From Bog-375 sp049587755 (GTDB lineage Bacteria > Acidobacteriota > Terriglobia > Bryobacterales > Bryobacteraceae), in NCBI GenBank assembly GCA_049587755.1, contig JBAVEN010000071.1, positions 1 through 64,000 on the forward strand: DNA of 64,000 nucleotides. The letters run 5' to 3'. Of this stretch, positions 25,553 to 34,820 are shown piece by piece. The notes beneath the pieces are model-generated. The model saw nothing but the letters and a program-made list of their open reading frames with translations. It had not been told where the DNA came from and did not search any database. The translations under genes and the position numbers were made by a program. Position 1 is the stretch's first letter. Each line of letters opens with the position of its first letter.

Positions 25553-28500
25553 TCAGTCTCCCGACACTCGCTCGAGCTCGCGCGCGGCGGGGTTCGACGC
25601 CGCCAGGGCGCCGACGCTCACATGGATCTGCGGCATGGCGCCGGTTTCGAAGGCATCCGCCATGCTCTCCAGTTTCTCGCGCAACATTTGCCGCCGCAGT
25701 TTGGCTTCGAACTCGCGAAGCTGTTCTTCGATGCGGCCGGCCCTGTTCTTGTTGCGGATCATGTCCTCGCGGTAGCGCTTCAGGAAGTAGCCGATGGTTT
25801 CCACGCGGATCCTGATCGAACCGGTGGGCTTGTTTTCGTCGATGTCCTTGAAGCAGAAATACGGCGTGCCAGAGTGCTCGACGATTTCCTCCACCACGGT
25901 GTAAATGGGCGCGTCGTGGCCGCACTTGAAGCTGGAAAGCTCCAGCGCCACCAGGTTCGGATGGCGGGACACATATTTGGCCGCCCACACTTTGCGGCTA
26001 GTGTTCTCGCTGTAAGAGTTCTTCCAGACATCGGTGATGGCCATGGGATGCGGGATCTCGCCGGCCAGCACGTCCTCGCCGAACAGGCGCCAAATGATAT
26101 CGTCATCGATCGGCAGCGAGTCCTCGGTGAACACCGGGTAACCGAGCTTTTGGAACTCCTCGAGAATTTCGTGATTGATGCCGGGGTCGTTGTGATACGG
26201 CCGTCCAAGCACCACCACGCCGAGCTTGTCTTCGCGTTCCAGTTGTTCCAGAACCTCGCGCGCAGCGCCGCGCATGGTGACATTATTGAACACGTCGAGC
26301 GCACGGTAGCCTTCTTCGATGGCGCGGTGATTCTCCTCCGGCGACAGGCCGAAAATATCGCGAAACTGTTCGTACATCTGGCGCTCGAAAATATCCGGCT
26401 TCGAGATGTTGACGAACGTGTCCAGATACGTCACACCCTTTTCGGCGAACAGGTCGCCTTCCTTGGTAAACGCCGCCTTTACCGCTTCCGGCGTCGCCGC
26501 CACCGTTGGGCAGGAGCGGCTGGCCTGCACCGAATGCAGATCGCTGGTCAGGCAATCGATCATCGGGAAGAAGATGATGTCGAGCGGCTTCTTGGCGTGC
26601 ACGCGGTAGAGCAGGTTATGGACGTGCGGAATGCCCAGCTTGGAGGGGAAGCACGGGTCGATGGCGCCGCGCTTGGCGCCCTCTTTATACAGCTCCTCGC
26701 TGGTGAAGTCGGAGTAGACGATGTTCTCCGCCTGGATGCCGAGAGACGCGAAATAGCCGGTGAACACGGGCGTCTGCGAGTACATGTTCAGCACGCGCGG
26801 CATGCCGATACGCAGCTCGGCGCGCTTCTTCATCAGCGCGGCCCGCTTCTTTTGCGCCGCCGTGATTTGCAGCTTAGGCGGCGCGTCGGCCACCAGCGGC
26901 GGATTGGGCACACGGAAGACAGCCTTCGCGGCCATTTCCACGAAGTTCGGATTGGCTTTCTTCACCTTGTCGAGATCGCCCTTGATCTGGCGCATCTCCT
27001 CGATGTTCTCGACCGTGCCTTTCTCGCAGGTGGCGATGATCAACCGCTGCGCTCCGGCTTCGAGCGGCACCTTGGTCTTCACCGGCGGCTTGTACTCCAG
27101 GTTCACCAGCGAAGTCTTGACGTCGATGAACGTGCGCAGGCACTTGTTCTTGCAGAAGTAGCAGCGGGTGCTCTCGTTGCGCGTAGTCTTGTATTGGATG
27201 CCGCGCGCCGCCTCCAGGCCGATGAACGTTGTCTTGCGGCCGTTGTCGAAAAGGCGCCCGGCTTCGAGCGCGGCTCCGATGGCGCCGGCTTCGCCGCAAT
27301 GCTCGTGGACGATGACGTCCGCCTGCACGTCCTTGCCCTTGAAGCGCGACTCGATGAAATCCACTTGCGCCTTCACCGCCGCCAGGTTGTATTGCGTGCC
27401 GCCCTGCAGCAGGAAGCGGCGGCCGATGGCGGAGAGGTTCGGAATCTGCGAAACGTAGAGCCAGATGTTCTTCGGCAGCACGTTGCACAGCCCGGCCATG
27501 ATCTCTTCCGGCTTCCATCCCTGGCGTTGGAAATCGACGATGTCGGACTGCATGAACACCGCGCAGCCATAACCGAACGACGGAAACCCCTTGGCGCCGA
27601 AAGCCGTATCGGCGTATTCCTCCACCGGCACGTTGAAGCCCTGCGCGGTGGATTGCAGGAAGTAGCCGTTGCCGGCCGAACACTGCGTATTGAGCTTGAA
27701 ATCCTTCACGCGGCCGTGCTTGAGGATGATGATCTTGATATCCTGGCCGCCCACGTCGCAGATGACGTCCACATTGTCGTAGAAGTGAAGGCCGGCTTCG
27801 GTGTGCGCCACGGTTTCGACCAACGCCGCATCGGCGCCCACCACGTCCTTGAGAATGTCCTTGGCGTAGCCGGTGGTGCCGACGCCCAAAATCTTCAGCA
27901 CCGCACCCTGGTCGAGGATTTGCCGATTGAGTTTTTCGAGCACCTCGATGGTGTCTTCGATCGGGTTGCCCTTGGAAAGCTGGTAGGTCTTGGCCAGAAT
28001 GCGGCGCTTGTGCTCCTTGGAAATCAGCACCGCCTTAGTAGAAGTCGATCCGCCATCGATGCCGACGAAGCCTTCCACCACTTCGCCCGGCTGGAATGTC
28101 GTCGGAACGAATTTTTTGTGCCGGTACTTGCGTTTGAAGGCGTCCAGCTCGGCGTCATCCTTGGCCAAACCGCCGGTGCCGCCGCGCTTCGATTTCTCCT
28201 CGTCACGGCCTATGTCGACATACCAGGCCAGTTTCTCCCAGCCCAGGTACTGACCCACCTCATCGTCTTCGGTCTTGCCGAATTCCACGGAACCGATGGC
28301 GGCGAAATACTGCGCGTTGTCCGGCGTCTTGACGAGGTCTTCCGGCGGTACCCCTTCCGGCAACGGTGTGCCCCGCTCTTCCCAGATTTTCGGAATATTG
28401 TGCTTCCAGCAGTCGCGCATGCCCTGGATGTAGCAGTTCGGTCCGCCCAGCAGCAGCACCACTGGCTGCAGCGTGTTGCCGCGAGTCAGCACGGAGAGGT

Positions 28501-29122
28501 TCTGCATCACGATGGCCTCGAACAGCGAAGCCATCAGCTCATCGGGCGGCACGCCCATCTTCTGCAAGCCGTTGATATCGGTCTCGGCGAACACGCCGCA
28601 TTTGCCGGCCACGGGATGCAGCTTCATGCCCACATACCCCATCTGGCAGAGTTGCTCGGCGGGGATGCGCAGCTTGGCATTGATCTTGTCGATGACAGCG
28701 CCGGTTCCGCCCGCGCACTTGTCGTTCATCGACGGAATCTTTTTCTTGCGGCCGGTCTCCGGATCTTTCTTGAAGATGATGATCTTGGCGTCCTGTCCGC
28801 CCAGCTCGATCACCGAACCGCATTCGGGATAGAGCCGCTCGACGGCGAGCGAAACCGCGTTGACTTCCTGTACGAACTTGGCGCCGAGATAGCCACCCAG
28901 CCCGTTGCCGCCCGATCCGGTGACGAACATGCGCGAGTTGGCGGCGCAGAAGCCGTCGATCTCGGCGTCAAACCGCCGGCAGAATTCGAGCACCTTTTCC
29001 GGCTGCTTGGTGTCGTGCCGCTGGTAATCCTGCCACAGAATCCGGTCGGTCGCGGCATCGATTACCACCGCTTTCACCGTGGTCGAGCCGACGTCCATGC
29101 CGATGAGGAAGTGTTTATCCAT
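25553..29122 (-). CDS. Giant double BadF/HgdC-type ATPase activase with DUF2229 region
   Basis: The 1189-residue protein has two ASKHA ATPase domains. Domain 1 (about 1-330) has FLIGMDVGSTTVKAVV and the cluster cysteines in DKCAGGTGAV and GKCGVFAETDI. Domain 2 (about 375-640) has GIDGGSTSTKAVLI with cysteines in NTQCSAGNGY and GYGCAVFMQSDI. HgdC-type activases bridge a [4Fe-4S] cluster between two subunits; here both halves are in one chain. A Cys-rich linker (RCYFCKNKCLRTF) and a DUF2229-like C-terminal region (PRVLNMYSQTPVF, DPCFPSKLGIPHVHNLLY) follow. The start is the ATG at 29122. It pairs with the HgdB-like gene at 29186-30934. Its reaction is unknown. Confidence 0.85.
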   Translation of the reverse strand: MDKHFLIGMDVGSTTVKAVVIDAATDRILWQDYQRHDTKQPEKVLEFCRRFDAEIDGFCAANSRMFVTGSGGNGLGGYLGAKFVQEVNAVSLAVERLYPECGSVIELGGQDAKIIIFKKDPETGRKKKIPSMNDKCAGGTGAVIDKINAKLRIPAEQLCQMGYVGMKLHPVAGKCGVFAETDINGLQKMGVPPDELMASLFEAIVMQNLSVLTRGNTLQPVVLLLGGPNCYIQGMRDCWKHNIPKIWEERGTPLPEGVPPEDLVKTPDNAQYFAAIGSVEFGKTEDDEVGQYLGWEKLAWYVDIGRDEEKSKRGGTGGLAKDDAELDAFKRKYRHKKFVPTTFQPGEVVEGFVGIDGGSTSTKAVLISKEHKRRILAKTYQLSKGNPIEDTIEVLEKLNRQILDQGAVLKILGVGTTGYAKDILKDVVGADAALVETVAHTEAGLHFYDNVDVICDVGGQDIKIIILKHGRVKDFKLNTQCSAGNGYFLQSTAQGFNVPVEEYADTAFGAKGFPSFGYGCAVFMQSDIVDFQRQGWKPEEIMAGLCNVLPKNIWLYVSQIPNLSAIGRRFLLQGGTQYNLAAVKAQVDFIESRFKGKDVQADVIVHEHCGEAGAIGAALEAGRLFDNGRKTTFIGLEAARGIQYKTTRNESTRCYFCKNKCLRTFIDVKTSLVNLEYKPPVKTKVPLEAGAQRLIIATCEKGTVENIEEMRQIKGDLDKVKKANPNFVEMAAKAVFRVPNPPLVADAPPKLQITAAQKKRAALMKKRAELRIGMPRVLNMYSQTPVFTGYFASLGIQAENIVYSDFTSEELYKEGAKRGAIDPCFPSKLGIPHVHNLLYRVHAKKPLDIIFFPMIDCLTSDLHSVQASRSCPTVAATPEAVKAAFTKEGDLFAEKGVTYLDTFVNISKPDIFERQMYEQFRDIFGLSPEENHRAIEEGYRALDVFNNVTMRGAAREVLEQLEREDKLGVVVLGRPYHNDPGINHEILEEFQKLGYPVFTEDSLPIDDDIIWRLFGEDVLAGEIPHPMAITDVWKNSYSENTSRKVWAAKYVSRHPNLVALELSSFKCGHDAPIYTVVEEIVEHSGTPYFCFKDIDENKPTGSIRIRVETIGYFLKRYREDMIRNKNRAGRIEEQLREFEAKLRRQMLREKLESMADAFETGAMPQIHVSVGALAASNPAARELERVSGD

Positions 29123-29165
29123 TTGCGATTCCGTTCGTGCCGACTGTAGCGAACAACCCGGGCGC

Positions 29166-29185
29166 GGGCCGGGCATGCCCGGCCC
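29166..29185. repeat. 20-bp perfect palindrome (related copy at 53189)
   Basis: The perfect palindrome GGGCCGGGCATGCCCGGCCC lies directly at the end of the HgdB-like gene and 43 bp upstream of the activase start. A copy sharing 17 bases occurs at 53189-53205. Within a putative operon it may reduce read-through or stabilise the upstream mRNA. Confidence 0.7.
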
Positions 29186-30934
29186 CTACGCGCGCTGTCT
29201 TTCCGCGATGTGATGGACGAAGTTGGCGGCCTGGCCGACCACGCCCTTGGTATGCGGCACATGATACGTCGGCCGCCTGGTTTCCGGATGCTGGTCGACC
29301 CAGGCGCGGCAGGCGTCCAGGGTCAAGCCAGTGCGCTCCAGCGCCTCCGCAAATTCCTTCTTGGCTTTGTTCTTGGCTTCGCCCAGCGCCATCTGCACGC
29401 GGCTGTGAGCGTTGATCTCGCCTTCGCCCGAGGTTTCGATGGGCAGATAGATCATGTCCTTGTAGTTGGAGACCACGGCCGATTGCGCACCATCGGATTG
29501 CGTCGACGGCATGCAACCGAAGGGCTTCAAGGAGAGCACCATGTGAGCCAGGTCTTTGTTCGAGTAATAAATGTTCTTGGCGACTTCCAGGTGCCCTTCG
29601 CCGCCGCCGGCGCGCGAGTTATAAAACGGATGGCCGATGCGCTGCAGTTCGTATTGATCGGCCAGGTGGTGCGCAATGCCGCCCAGCGCCTCCACAATCT
29701 TGTGGTATTCGTTTTTGAAAATAGCCTCCGCCAGTTTCAGCTTGGCCACTTTCTGGCGGAAGCCGATCTCGATTTTCGCTCGCGTTCCCAGCTTCCAGAG
29801 CGGCGGCAGCACGGCGCCTTCCTCCAGCCCCTTCAGGTCTTTGTATTTCTGAACCACCTGGTGGATCATGTACATGATCCAGGTGCCGATCGGTTCCACC
29901 AGCACCTGCGCGCCCTCACGCTGCAAGAAGCGGAACATGTTGAAGTTGCCGTCGCCTTCGGTGGTCTGCGCCCAGAATTCGCCGGTGATTTTGACGATCG
30001 GCTTGACGCGCAGGCGATCGATCTCGATGGCGTCGAACCGGTCGCGGCAGTGCTCGAGGGCGGGCAAGTAATCATCGCCCTTGATCTGGTTCACGAACTT
30101 GCCGAGATATTCCGCCGTATCGGAGAAGCCGCCGAGGTAGCGGGACATGTTCCCATTGAGCCTCCACGGACGCTTGGTCTTGAAAACCTCGTGCAGGTAC
30201 TCCATGCTTTCGTCGAGCACCTTGTCCGTTTCGCCGGCCTCGATTTCGTACGGACGGATCGCGTAGGCGACTTCGTTCATCACGTCGCCGCAGTTCAGCG
30301 CGTTGAGGATGCCGAGGAAGAAATCGAGGTTCATCTCCAGGCCGGCTTCGGCGTCGGACTGGCTCAAACCGCCGGACTGCTGGAACAGCAGGACGCGGAA
30401 ACCGTCGAACCCGGCGTTGCGCAGCGCCAGCCGGTACTCGGCTTCATACATGCCGAAGCGGCACGGGCCGCAAGCGCCGGCGGTGAAGAACACGTGCTTG
30501 TCGATGATCTCCTGCTTGCTCATGCCCTGCTCTTCCAAGGTCTGCAGGTACTGCACGAGGTTACCGACGGTGAAGTAGGTGGGATTGCACTGGCCGTTGT
30601 TGCCGTACTCTTTGCCAAGCTGGAATGCGCGCACGTTGGGCGTGGGCACTGGCCGAGCCTTGTAGCCGAGCCCTTCCAACGCGCCATGCACCAGCTTCTC
30701 GTGTTTCCAAGTCAGCCCTCCAAACAGCAGCGTGGTGAAGGCGCGCTCGTTCTTGGTGAAAGGACGCTCCACCGGCCGCTTGAAGTGGTGAACCTCCTGC
30801 TTGGACACGCCGGCTTCCCGCTCCAGGCGTGCGCGCTCTTCAGCCAGCCGCCGCTGAATTACTTCCTCAATGGAGCCGATCTGCACCAGGTCGGCAGACG
30901 GTGATGCCTTTGGTTCGACAGTCTGAGTGCTCAT
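29186..30934 (-). CDS. HgdB-like partner of the activase (2-hydroxyacyl-CoA dehydratase-related)
   Basis: The 582-residue cytosolic protein resembles the COG3581/HgdB-like part that in other bacteria is fused to BadF-type activases. Candidate cluster ligands are Cys residues in NNGQCNPTYFTVGN, FFTAGACGPCRFGMYEAEYR, NCGDVMNEVAY and LKPFGCMPSTQSDGA. The N-terminal region is charged and helical. The start is the ATG at 30934 (MSTQTVEP) rather than an upstream TTG. It is transcribed ahead of the activase gene, separated by a palindrome. The reduction target is not known. Confidence 0.75.
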   Translation of the reverse strand: MSTQTVEPKASPSADLVQIGSIEEVIQRRLAEERARLEREAGVSKQEVHHFKRPVERPFTKNERAFTTLLFGGLTWKHEKLVHGALEGLGYKARPVPTPNVRAFQLGKEYGNNGQCNPTYFTVGNLVQYLQTLEEQGMSKQEIIDKHVFFTAGACGPCRFGMYEAEYRLALRNAGFDGFRVLLFQQSGGLSQSDAEAGLEMNLDFFLGILNALNCGDVMNEVAYAIRPYEIEAGETDKVLDESMEYLHEVFKTKRPWRLNGNMSRYLGGFSDTAEYLGKFVNQIKGDDYLPALEHCRDRFDAIEIDRLRVKPIVKITGEFWAQTTEGDGNFNMFRFLQREGAQVLVEPIGTWIMYMIHQVVQKYKDLKGLEEGAVLPPLWKLGTRAKIEIGFRQKVAKLKLAEAIFKNEYHKIVEALGGIAHHLADQYELQRIGHPFYNSRAGGGEGHLEVAKNIYYSNKDLAHMVLSLKPFGCMPSTQSDGAQSAVVSNYKDMIYLPIETSGEGEINAHSRVQMALGEAKNKAKKEFAEALERTGLTLDACRAWVDQHPETRRPTYHVPHTKGVVGQAANFVHHIAERQRA

Positions 30935-31171
30935 AAGCCATCCCAAATTCCCAGATTGAGGTCATCTTGCCCCATAACCGATTGAAAAGGAACAGGCATC
31001 CATTGAACGGTGAGTTTCGAATCGGAATGGGAGAATTGAAGGGCTGAGCGGAACCCTGCGGACTGACCCCGCGAGTGGCTGCAACTCACTGGAATACAGT
31101 GATTTGTGACGGATCAGACATGCCGCGCGCAGAGCCCGCCACTGGCGTAGCGGCGCAACCGGGAGTGGCCT

Positions 31172-31966
31172 CTACTCAATCGAAACTTTGATGGAAATCC
31201 GCGGCCCGATGGGTTTGACGCGCACAATAAGGTCGCCAGAGACCGCCTGCTCGCCCGCGTGCACAGTGAGCGCGACTTTGCCTCCAGCGGGCACCCAGGC
31301 GCCTTGCAACTTCGATTCCACGCCGGGAACCTGTTGCGCGATTTCCAGTCCGATCAATCCCGGCGTGCCGTTGGAAATGATCACCTGATCACTGGCTCCA
31401 GGCTTGAGACTGAGGGCCTTCTTGTCCACTTTGACGAGGCTGAAGAATTGCCCGGCCGTGGCGGGAATCATCGGCGGCGGCGGCGCGTTGGGATCTGCCG
31501 GCTTGGAGGTGTCGCCCGGCCGCGGAGCCAGCGTCATCTTTCCGAAGGGCGTGACCAGCAGCGCGTCTTTGTCCACGTACCACATCCACTGCCCGTTCTC
31601 GATCTTCCAATTGAAAGGCGTGAGCAGCTTGACAGTGTGCGTCTGGAACCCCGGAGCGGGCAGATATTGCTCGCAAATCACCATCGCCGTAGCCTTGGTG
31701 AAATCCTGGTTGTACTTGATCGATTGAATCTCGTAGCTCACATAGCGGGGCTTGCCGGAATTGTAAAAATAATCCTTGGTGTCCTCCGCCACCATCTGCT
31801 CGGCCTGGCGGAACTTGCCCTCTTTGTGGAGCTCGCAGAATTGGTTGATGCGCGCGCGCAGCGCCTTATCGACATCCGGCGGCGGTTCGGGACCTTTCTG
31901 GGCGCCGGTTTGCGCCCATAGAGCACCAGCGGCAAGGACGAGGAGAGAGATTCGATGCATCTTCAT
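31172..31966 (-). CDS. Secreted hypothetical protein
   Basis: A 264-residue protein with a signal peptide (MKMHRISLLVLAAGALWAQ). Its N-terminal half resembles an NTF2-like accumulation/stress fold (LRARINQFCELHKEGKFRQA followed by KDYFYNSGKPRY). A proline stretch (DPNAPPPPMIPA) leads to an Ig-like C-terminal half (VIISNGTPGLIGLEI). This is a two-part architecture I do not recognise as a named family. It is separated from the hopanoid operon by 40 bp and shares its strand. Confidence 0.6.
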   Translation of the reverse strand: MKMHRISLLVLAAGALWAQTGAQKGPEPPPDVDKALRARINQFCELHKEGKFRQAEQMVAEDTKDYFYNSGKPRYVSYEIQSIKYNQDFTKATAMVICEQYLPAPGFQTHTVKLLTPFNWKIENGQWMWYVDKDALLVTPFGKMTLAPRPGDTSKPADPNAPPPPMIPATAGQFFSLVKVDKKALSLKPGASDQVIISNGTPGLIGLEIAQQVPGVESKLQGAWVPAGGKVALTVHAGEQAVSGDLIVRVKPIGPRISIKVSIE

Positions 31967-32006
31967 TTATTGTAAGGCGTAGCCACATTGAGCGGTCAAC
32001 ACGCCT

Positions 32007-32843
32007 CTACCCCAGCAGCGCCTTGAGGATAATCCAGGATTTTTCGAACGCGGACAGCCGCACGCGCTTGCGGAAGACATCGTAGTTGCCGGCTTCGATG
32101 CGGTCGAGCAGGCGGGAGTAAATGGTGATCAGCGCCCATAGCGAAGGCCGGCTGCGCGGATGGATGAGATCGAGCAGCGGCTGCGATTCCCGGTAGTAAG
32201 CGTGAGCGCGGTCGGTCTCAAACTGCATCAGCCGCAGGAACTCCGGAGAGCGATTGCCGCGCGACAGATCCTCTTCGGAAACGCCGAAGCGCGCCAGGTC
32301 CTCCTGCGGCAGGTAGACGCGGCCGCGGGCGGAATCTTCGCGGATGTCGCGCAGAATATTGGTGAGTTGAAAGGCAATTCCGCACTTTTCCGCCAGCGGC
32401 GGGGCGCTCGGCGTATCGAAACCGAAAATGTAAATCACCGTGAGTCCCACCACTGAAGCCACCTGGTAGCAATAACGGTAGAGCTCGTCGAAGGTCCGGA
32501 AGTGCCGCGGCTCCAAATCCGAGACCACGCCGTCGATCATTTCGCAAAGATAATCGCGCGGGATGCCGAAGCGGCGCACGGTGTGATGAAAAGCGGGCCA
32601 GAGCGGATGACCGCTGAAGCGGCCGTCCAGCGCGTCTTCCATCTCCGCGCGCCAACGGTCCAACGCGGCGCGGCTGGCGCCGGGCTCATCGCTCAAATCG
32701 TCGCAGGTGCGCATGAATGCGTAAATGGCGCACATGGCTTTGCGCTGCTGCGCGGAAAGCAGGAGGAACGAGTAGTAGAAATTCTTGGCGCGGCTGCGTG
32801 CCACGTGACGGCAATAATCGTAGGACTGCTCGACGGCGTTCAT
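32007..32843 (-). CDS. hpnD: Presqualene diphosphate synthase
   Basis: HpnD condenses two farnesyl diphosphates to presqualene diphosphate. The 278-residue protein has the trans-prenyltransferase motifs: the first Asp-rich DDLSDE in AFMRTCDDLSDEPG and the second in TNILRDIREDSARGRVYLP. The ATG at 32843 overlaps the hpnC stop by one base (TGATG), so translation is coupled. It is the last gene of the hopanoid operon as read on the minus strand. Confidence 0.93.
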   Translation of the reverse strand: MNAVEQSYDYCRHVARSRAKNFYYSFLLLSAQQRKAMCAIYAFMRTCDDLSDEPGASRAALDRWRAEMEDALDGRFSGHPLWPAFHHTVRRFGIPRDYLCEMIDGVVSDLEPRHFRTFDELYRYCYQVASVVGLTVIYIFGFDTPSAPPLAEKCGIAFQLTNILRDIREDSARGRVYLPQEDLARFGVSEEDLSRGNRSPEFLRLMQFETDRAHAYYRESQPLLDLIHPRSRPSLWALITIYSRLLDRIEAGNYDVFRKRVRLSAFEKSWIILKALLG

Positions 32844-33778
32844 CAGGCGGCCCGCGGCATGGCCAGGCGCGCCAGCGAACCCAGCAGCAGGCGCACGCGG
32901 TCGAGCTTCGAGATGGCCGGCCGGGCCCGCAGCACGTCGTAATCCTGCCGCTCGATTTTGTCCAGCACGCGGAGGCCGCCGCGGCTGAACAGGTCGAGAT
33001 CGAGCGCCAGCCTGCGGTCCACCATCCCCGCCAGCGGCAGACCCACCACGAATAACTCGCGCGCCTTGGCGACTATCTCGCGCATCGCCTCGCGAAAGCC
33101 GGGAGTAAAACGGCGTGCGAACAGATCCTCGATCGGGCAGGCGTGCCGCTCCAGAACGTCGAGCGGTATGTAGACCCGGTCTTTGAGCAGATCCACGGTC
33201 ACGTCCTGCCAGAAATTGGCGAGCTGCAGCGCCGTGCAGGTGGCGTCGGAGAGGCGCTGGCGCGGCTCGTCGGAGTAACCGCACAGATACAGCACCAGCC
33301 GGCCTACCGGATTCGCCGAGCACCGGCAGTAACCGAACAGCTCATCCCAACCGGCATAGCGCGTCACCGTCTGGTCCTGCACGAATGCCTGAATCAGGTC
33401 GGCGAACGGCTGGCGGGGAACCCGGTAGCGGCGGACGGTCTCATCGAGCGCCACGAAGACAGGGTGCGTGGCGCGGCCCTGGTACATGCCATCCAGTTCC
33501 CCGCCCCACCACGTGAGCAGCCGCAAGCTTTCCACGCGGTCGCCGATCTCGTCGCCCAGATCGTCCGCCCAACGGCAATAGGCGTAGACGTTATAGAAAT
33601 CCTGGTGAAGACGCTTGGGCAGCAGAAAACTCACCACGTGGAAGTTTTCGTAGTGGCTTGTAGCCAACCAGCGTGTGTAAGCGCGCGCGTCCTCTTGAGA
33701 CCAAGGGCGACCGAGCGCTTCGGGAGCGTGTACGAACTGGGCCGGCGGCAGAAACGCGGGTGTCCCTGCGCGCGGCAT
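32843..33778 (-). CDS. hpnC: Hydroxysqualene synthase-type protein
   Basis: HpnC belongs to the same fold as HpnD and converts presqualene diphosphate to hydroxysqualene. The 311-residue protein carries YCRWADDLGDEIGD and LANFWQDVTVDLLKDRVYIPL, with SHYENFHVVSFLLPKRLH upstream. The next step, reduction of hydroxysqualene to squalene by HpnE, has no gene here. Start codon at 33778, one base after the stop of the preceding dehydrogenase. Confidence 0.93.
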   Translation of the reverse strand: MPRAGTPAFLPPAQFVHAPEALGRPWSQEDARAYTRWLATSHYENFHVVSFLLPKRLHQDFYNVYAYCRWADDLGDEIGDRVESLRLLTWWGGELDGMYQGRATHPVFVALDETVRRYRVPRQPFADLIQAFVQDQTVTRYAGWDELFGYCRCSANPVGRLVLYLCGYSDEPRQRLSDATCTALQLANFWQDVTVDLLKDRVYIPLDVLERHACPIEDLFARRFTPGFREAMREIVAKARELFVVGLPLAGMVDRRLALDLDLFSRGGLRVLDKIERQDYDVLRARPAISKLDRVRLLLGSLARLAMPRAA

Positions 33779-33779
33779 T

Positions 33780-34820
33780 TTAGGGCAGAATCGCCGTCTT
33801 CAGGTGGCCGTTGTGGCTCATCAGGTGGCGCATCACTTCCAGCAGGTTGGCCAGGGGCTCCTCGCGGTTGACGAAGAACGAGGCCCGAATGTGGCCCGCC
33901 GAAACCAGATCCAGGGCCTTGCGGACGTGGCCCGGGGTGTGATGGAAACTGGCCTTGCAGGTAATCTCGGAATAGTGCAACAGGGCCGTGTCGAGATTGA
34001 CCGTGGTGTCGTTGGGGCAGCCGCCGAAGAAGTTCACTATGCCGCCGCGGCGCACCATGCTGACGGCCCACTGCCAGGTGCGCGGCTTGCCCACCGCCTC
34101 GATGGCGATATCCGCGCCGCGCCCGCCGGTGAGGTCGCGGACGGTCTTCACCGGATCGGCGCCATCCTCGGCCACCACCAGATCGTCGGCGCCCAACGCG
34201 GCTGCCCGGTCCAGTTGCTTCTGGCGCCGGCCCACCGCCATCACGCGGCAGCCGTACAGTTTCGCCAGCTTGACAAACATCAACCCGATCGGCCCCAGCC
34301 CGATGATGACCACCGAGTCCCCGTGATGCGGCCCGGTTTCTTCCCAGCCGCGAACCACGCAGGCTAGCGGCTCAATCAACGCGGCGTCCCGGTAGCCGAC
34401 GTGGGGCGGAATGAGGTAGGTGTTGCGCTCCACGATGCGCGCCGGAATGCGGATGTATTCGGCGTAAGCTCCGTTATTGAACAGTAAGTCCTCGCAAAGG
34501 TTTTCCAGCCCTCGCTGGCAAAAAAAACAATGGTTGCATGGCGCGGAATTGGCGGCCACCACGCGCTGGCCGATCTTGAATTTCGTGACATCCTTGCCAG
34601 TTGCGACTACGTCGCCGGCCAGTTCGTGCCCAAACACCGCAGGGGGAACGATCATTCGAGCGTGATAGCCCCGGCGGAATACCTTCACATCTGTGCCGCA
34701 CGTCAAGGCCACTTTTACTCGAACGAGGATGTCTCTGCTTTGAATGCTGGGAACGGCCACCGGCTCCACTTGCAAGTGCTCCTTGCCGTAAAGCACGGCA
34801 GCCATCATGTGGTTATTCAC
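33780..34820 (-). CDS. Zinc-type medium-chain dehydrogenase, second of a pair
   Basis: MDR-family oxidoreductase of about 346 residues with CGTDVKVFRRG (catalytic-zinc Cys), GHELAGDV, a structural-zinc set CNHCFFCQRGLENLC and the NAD(P) loop VVIIGLGPIGLMFVKL. The GTG at 34820 is chosen because it overlaps the previous stop by one base (TAGTG) and has GAGGTGG five bases upstream; ATGs at 34808 and 34805 are alternatives. It sits between a sister MDR and hpnC. A role in hopanoid or squalene reduction is inferred from position only. Confidence 0.82.
   Translation of the reverse strand: MNNHMMAAVLYGKEHLQVEPVAVPSIQSRDILVRVKVALTCGTDVKVFRRGYHARMIVPPAVFGHELAGDVVATGKDVTKFKIGQRVVAANSAPCNHCFFCQRGLENLCEDLLFNNGAYAEYIRIPARIVERNTYLIPPHVGYRDAALIEPLACVVRGWEETGPHHGDSVVIIGLGPIGLMFVKLAKLYGCRVMAVGRRQKQLDRAAALGADDLVVAEDGADPVKTVRDLTGGRGADIAIEAVGKPRTWQWAVSMVRRGGIVNFFGGCPNDTTVNLDTALLHYSEITCKASFHHTPGHVRKALDLVSAGHIRASFFVNREEPLANLLEVMRHLMSHNGHLKTAILP

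Noticed and set aside
25478..29149. A long plus-strand open frame of over 1200 codons opposite the activase gene
   Set aside because: It is an antisense frame created by the GC-rich codon use of the real gene. It has no family motif, whereas the minus strand has clear ASKHA and Cys motifs.
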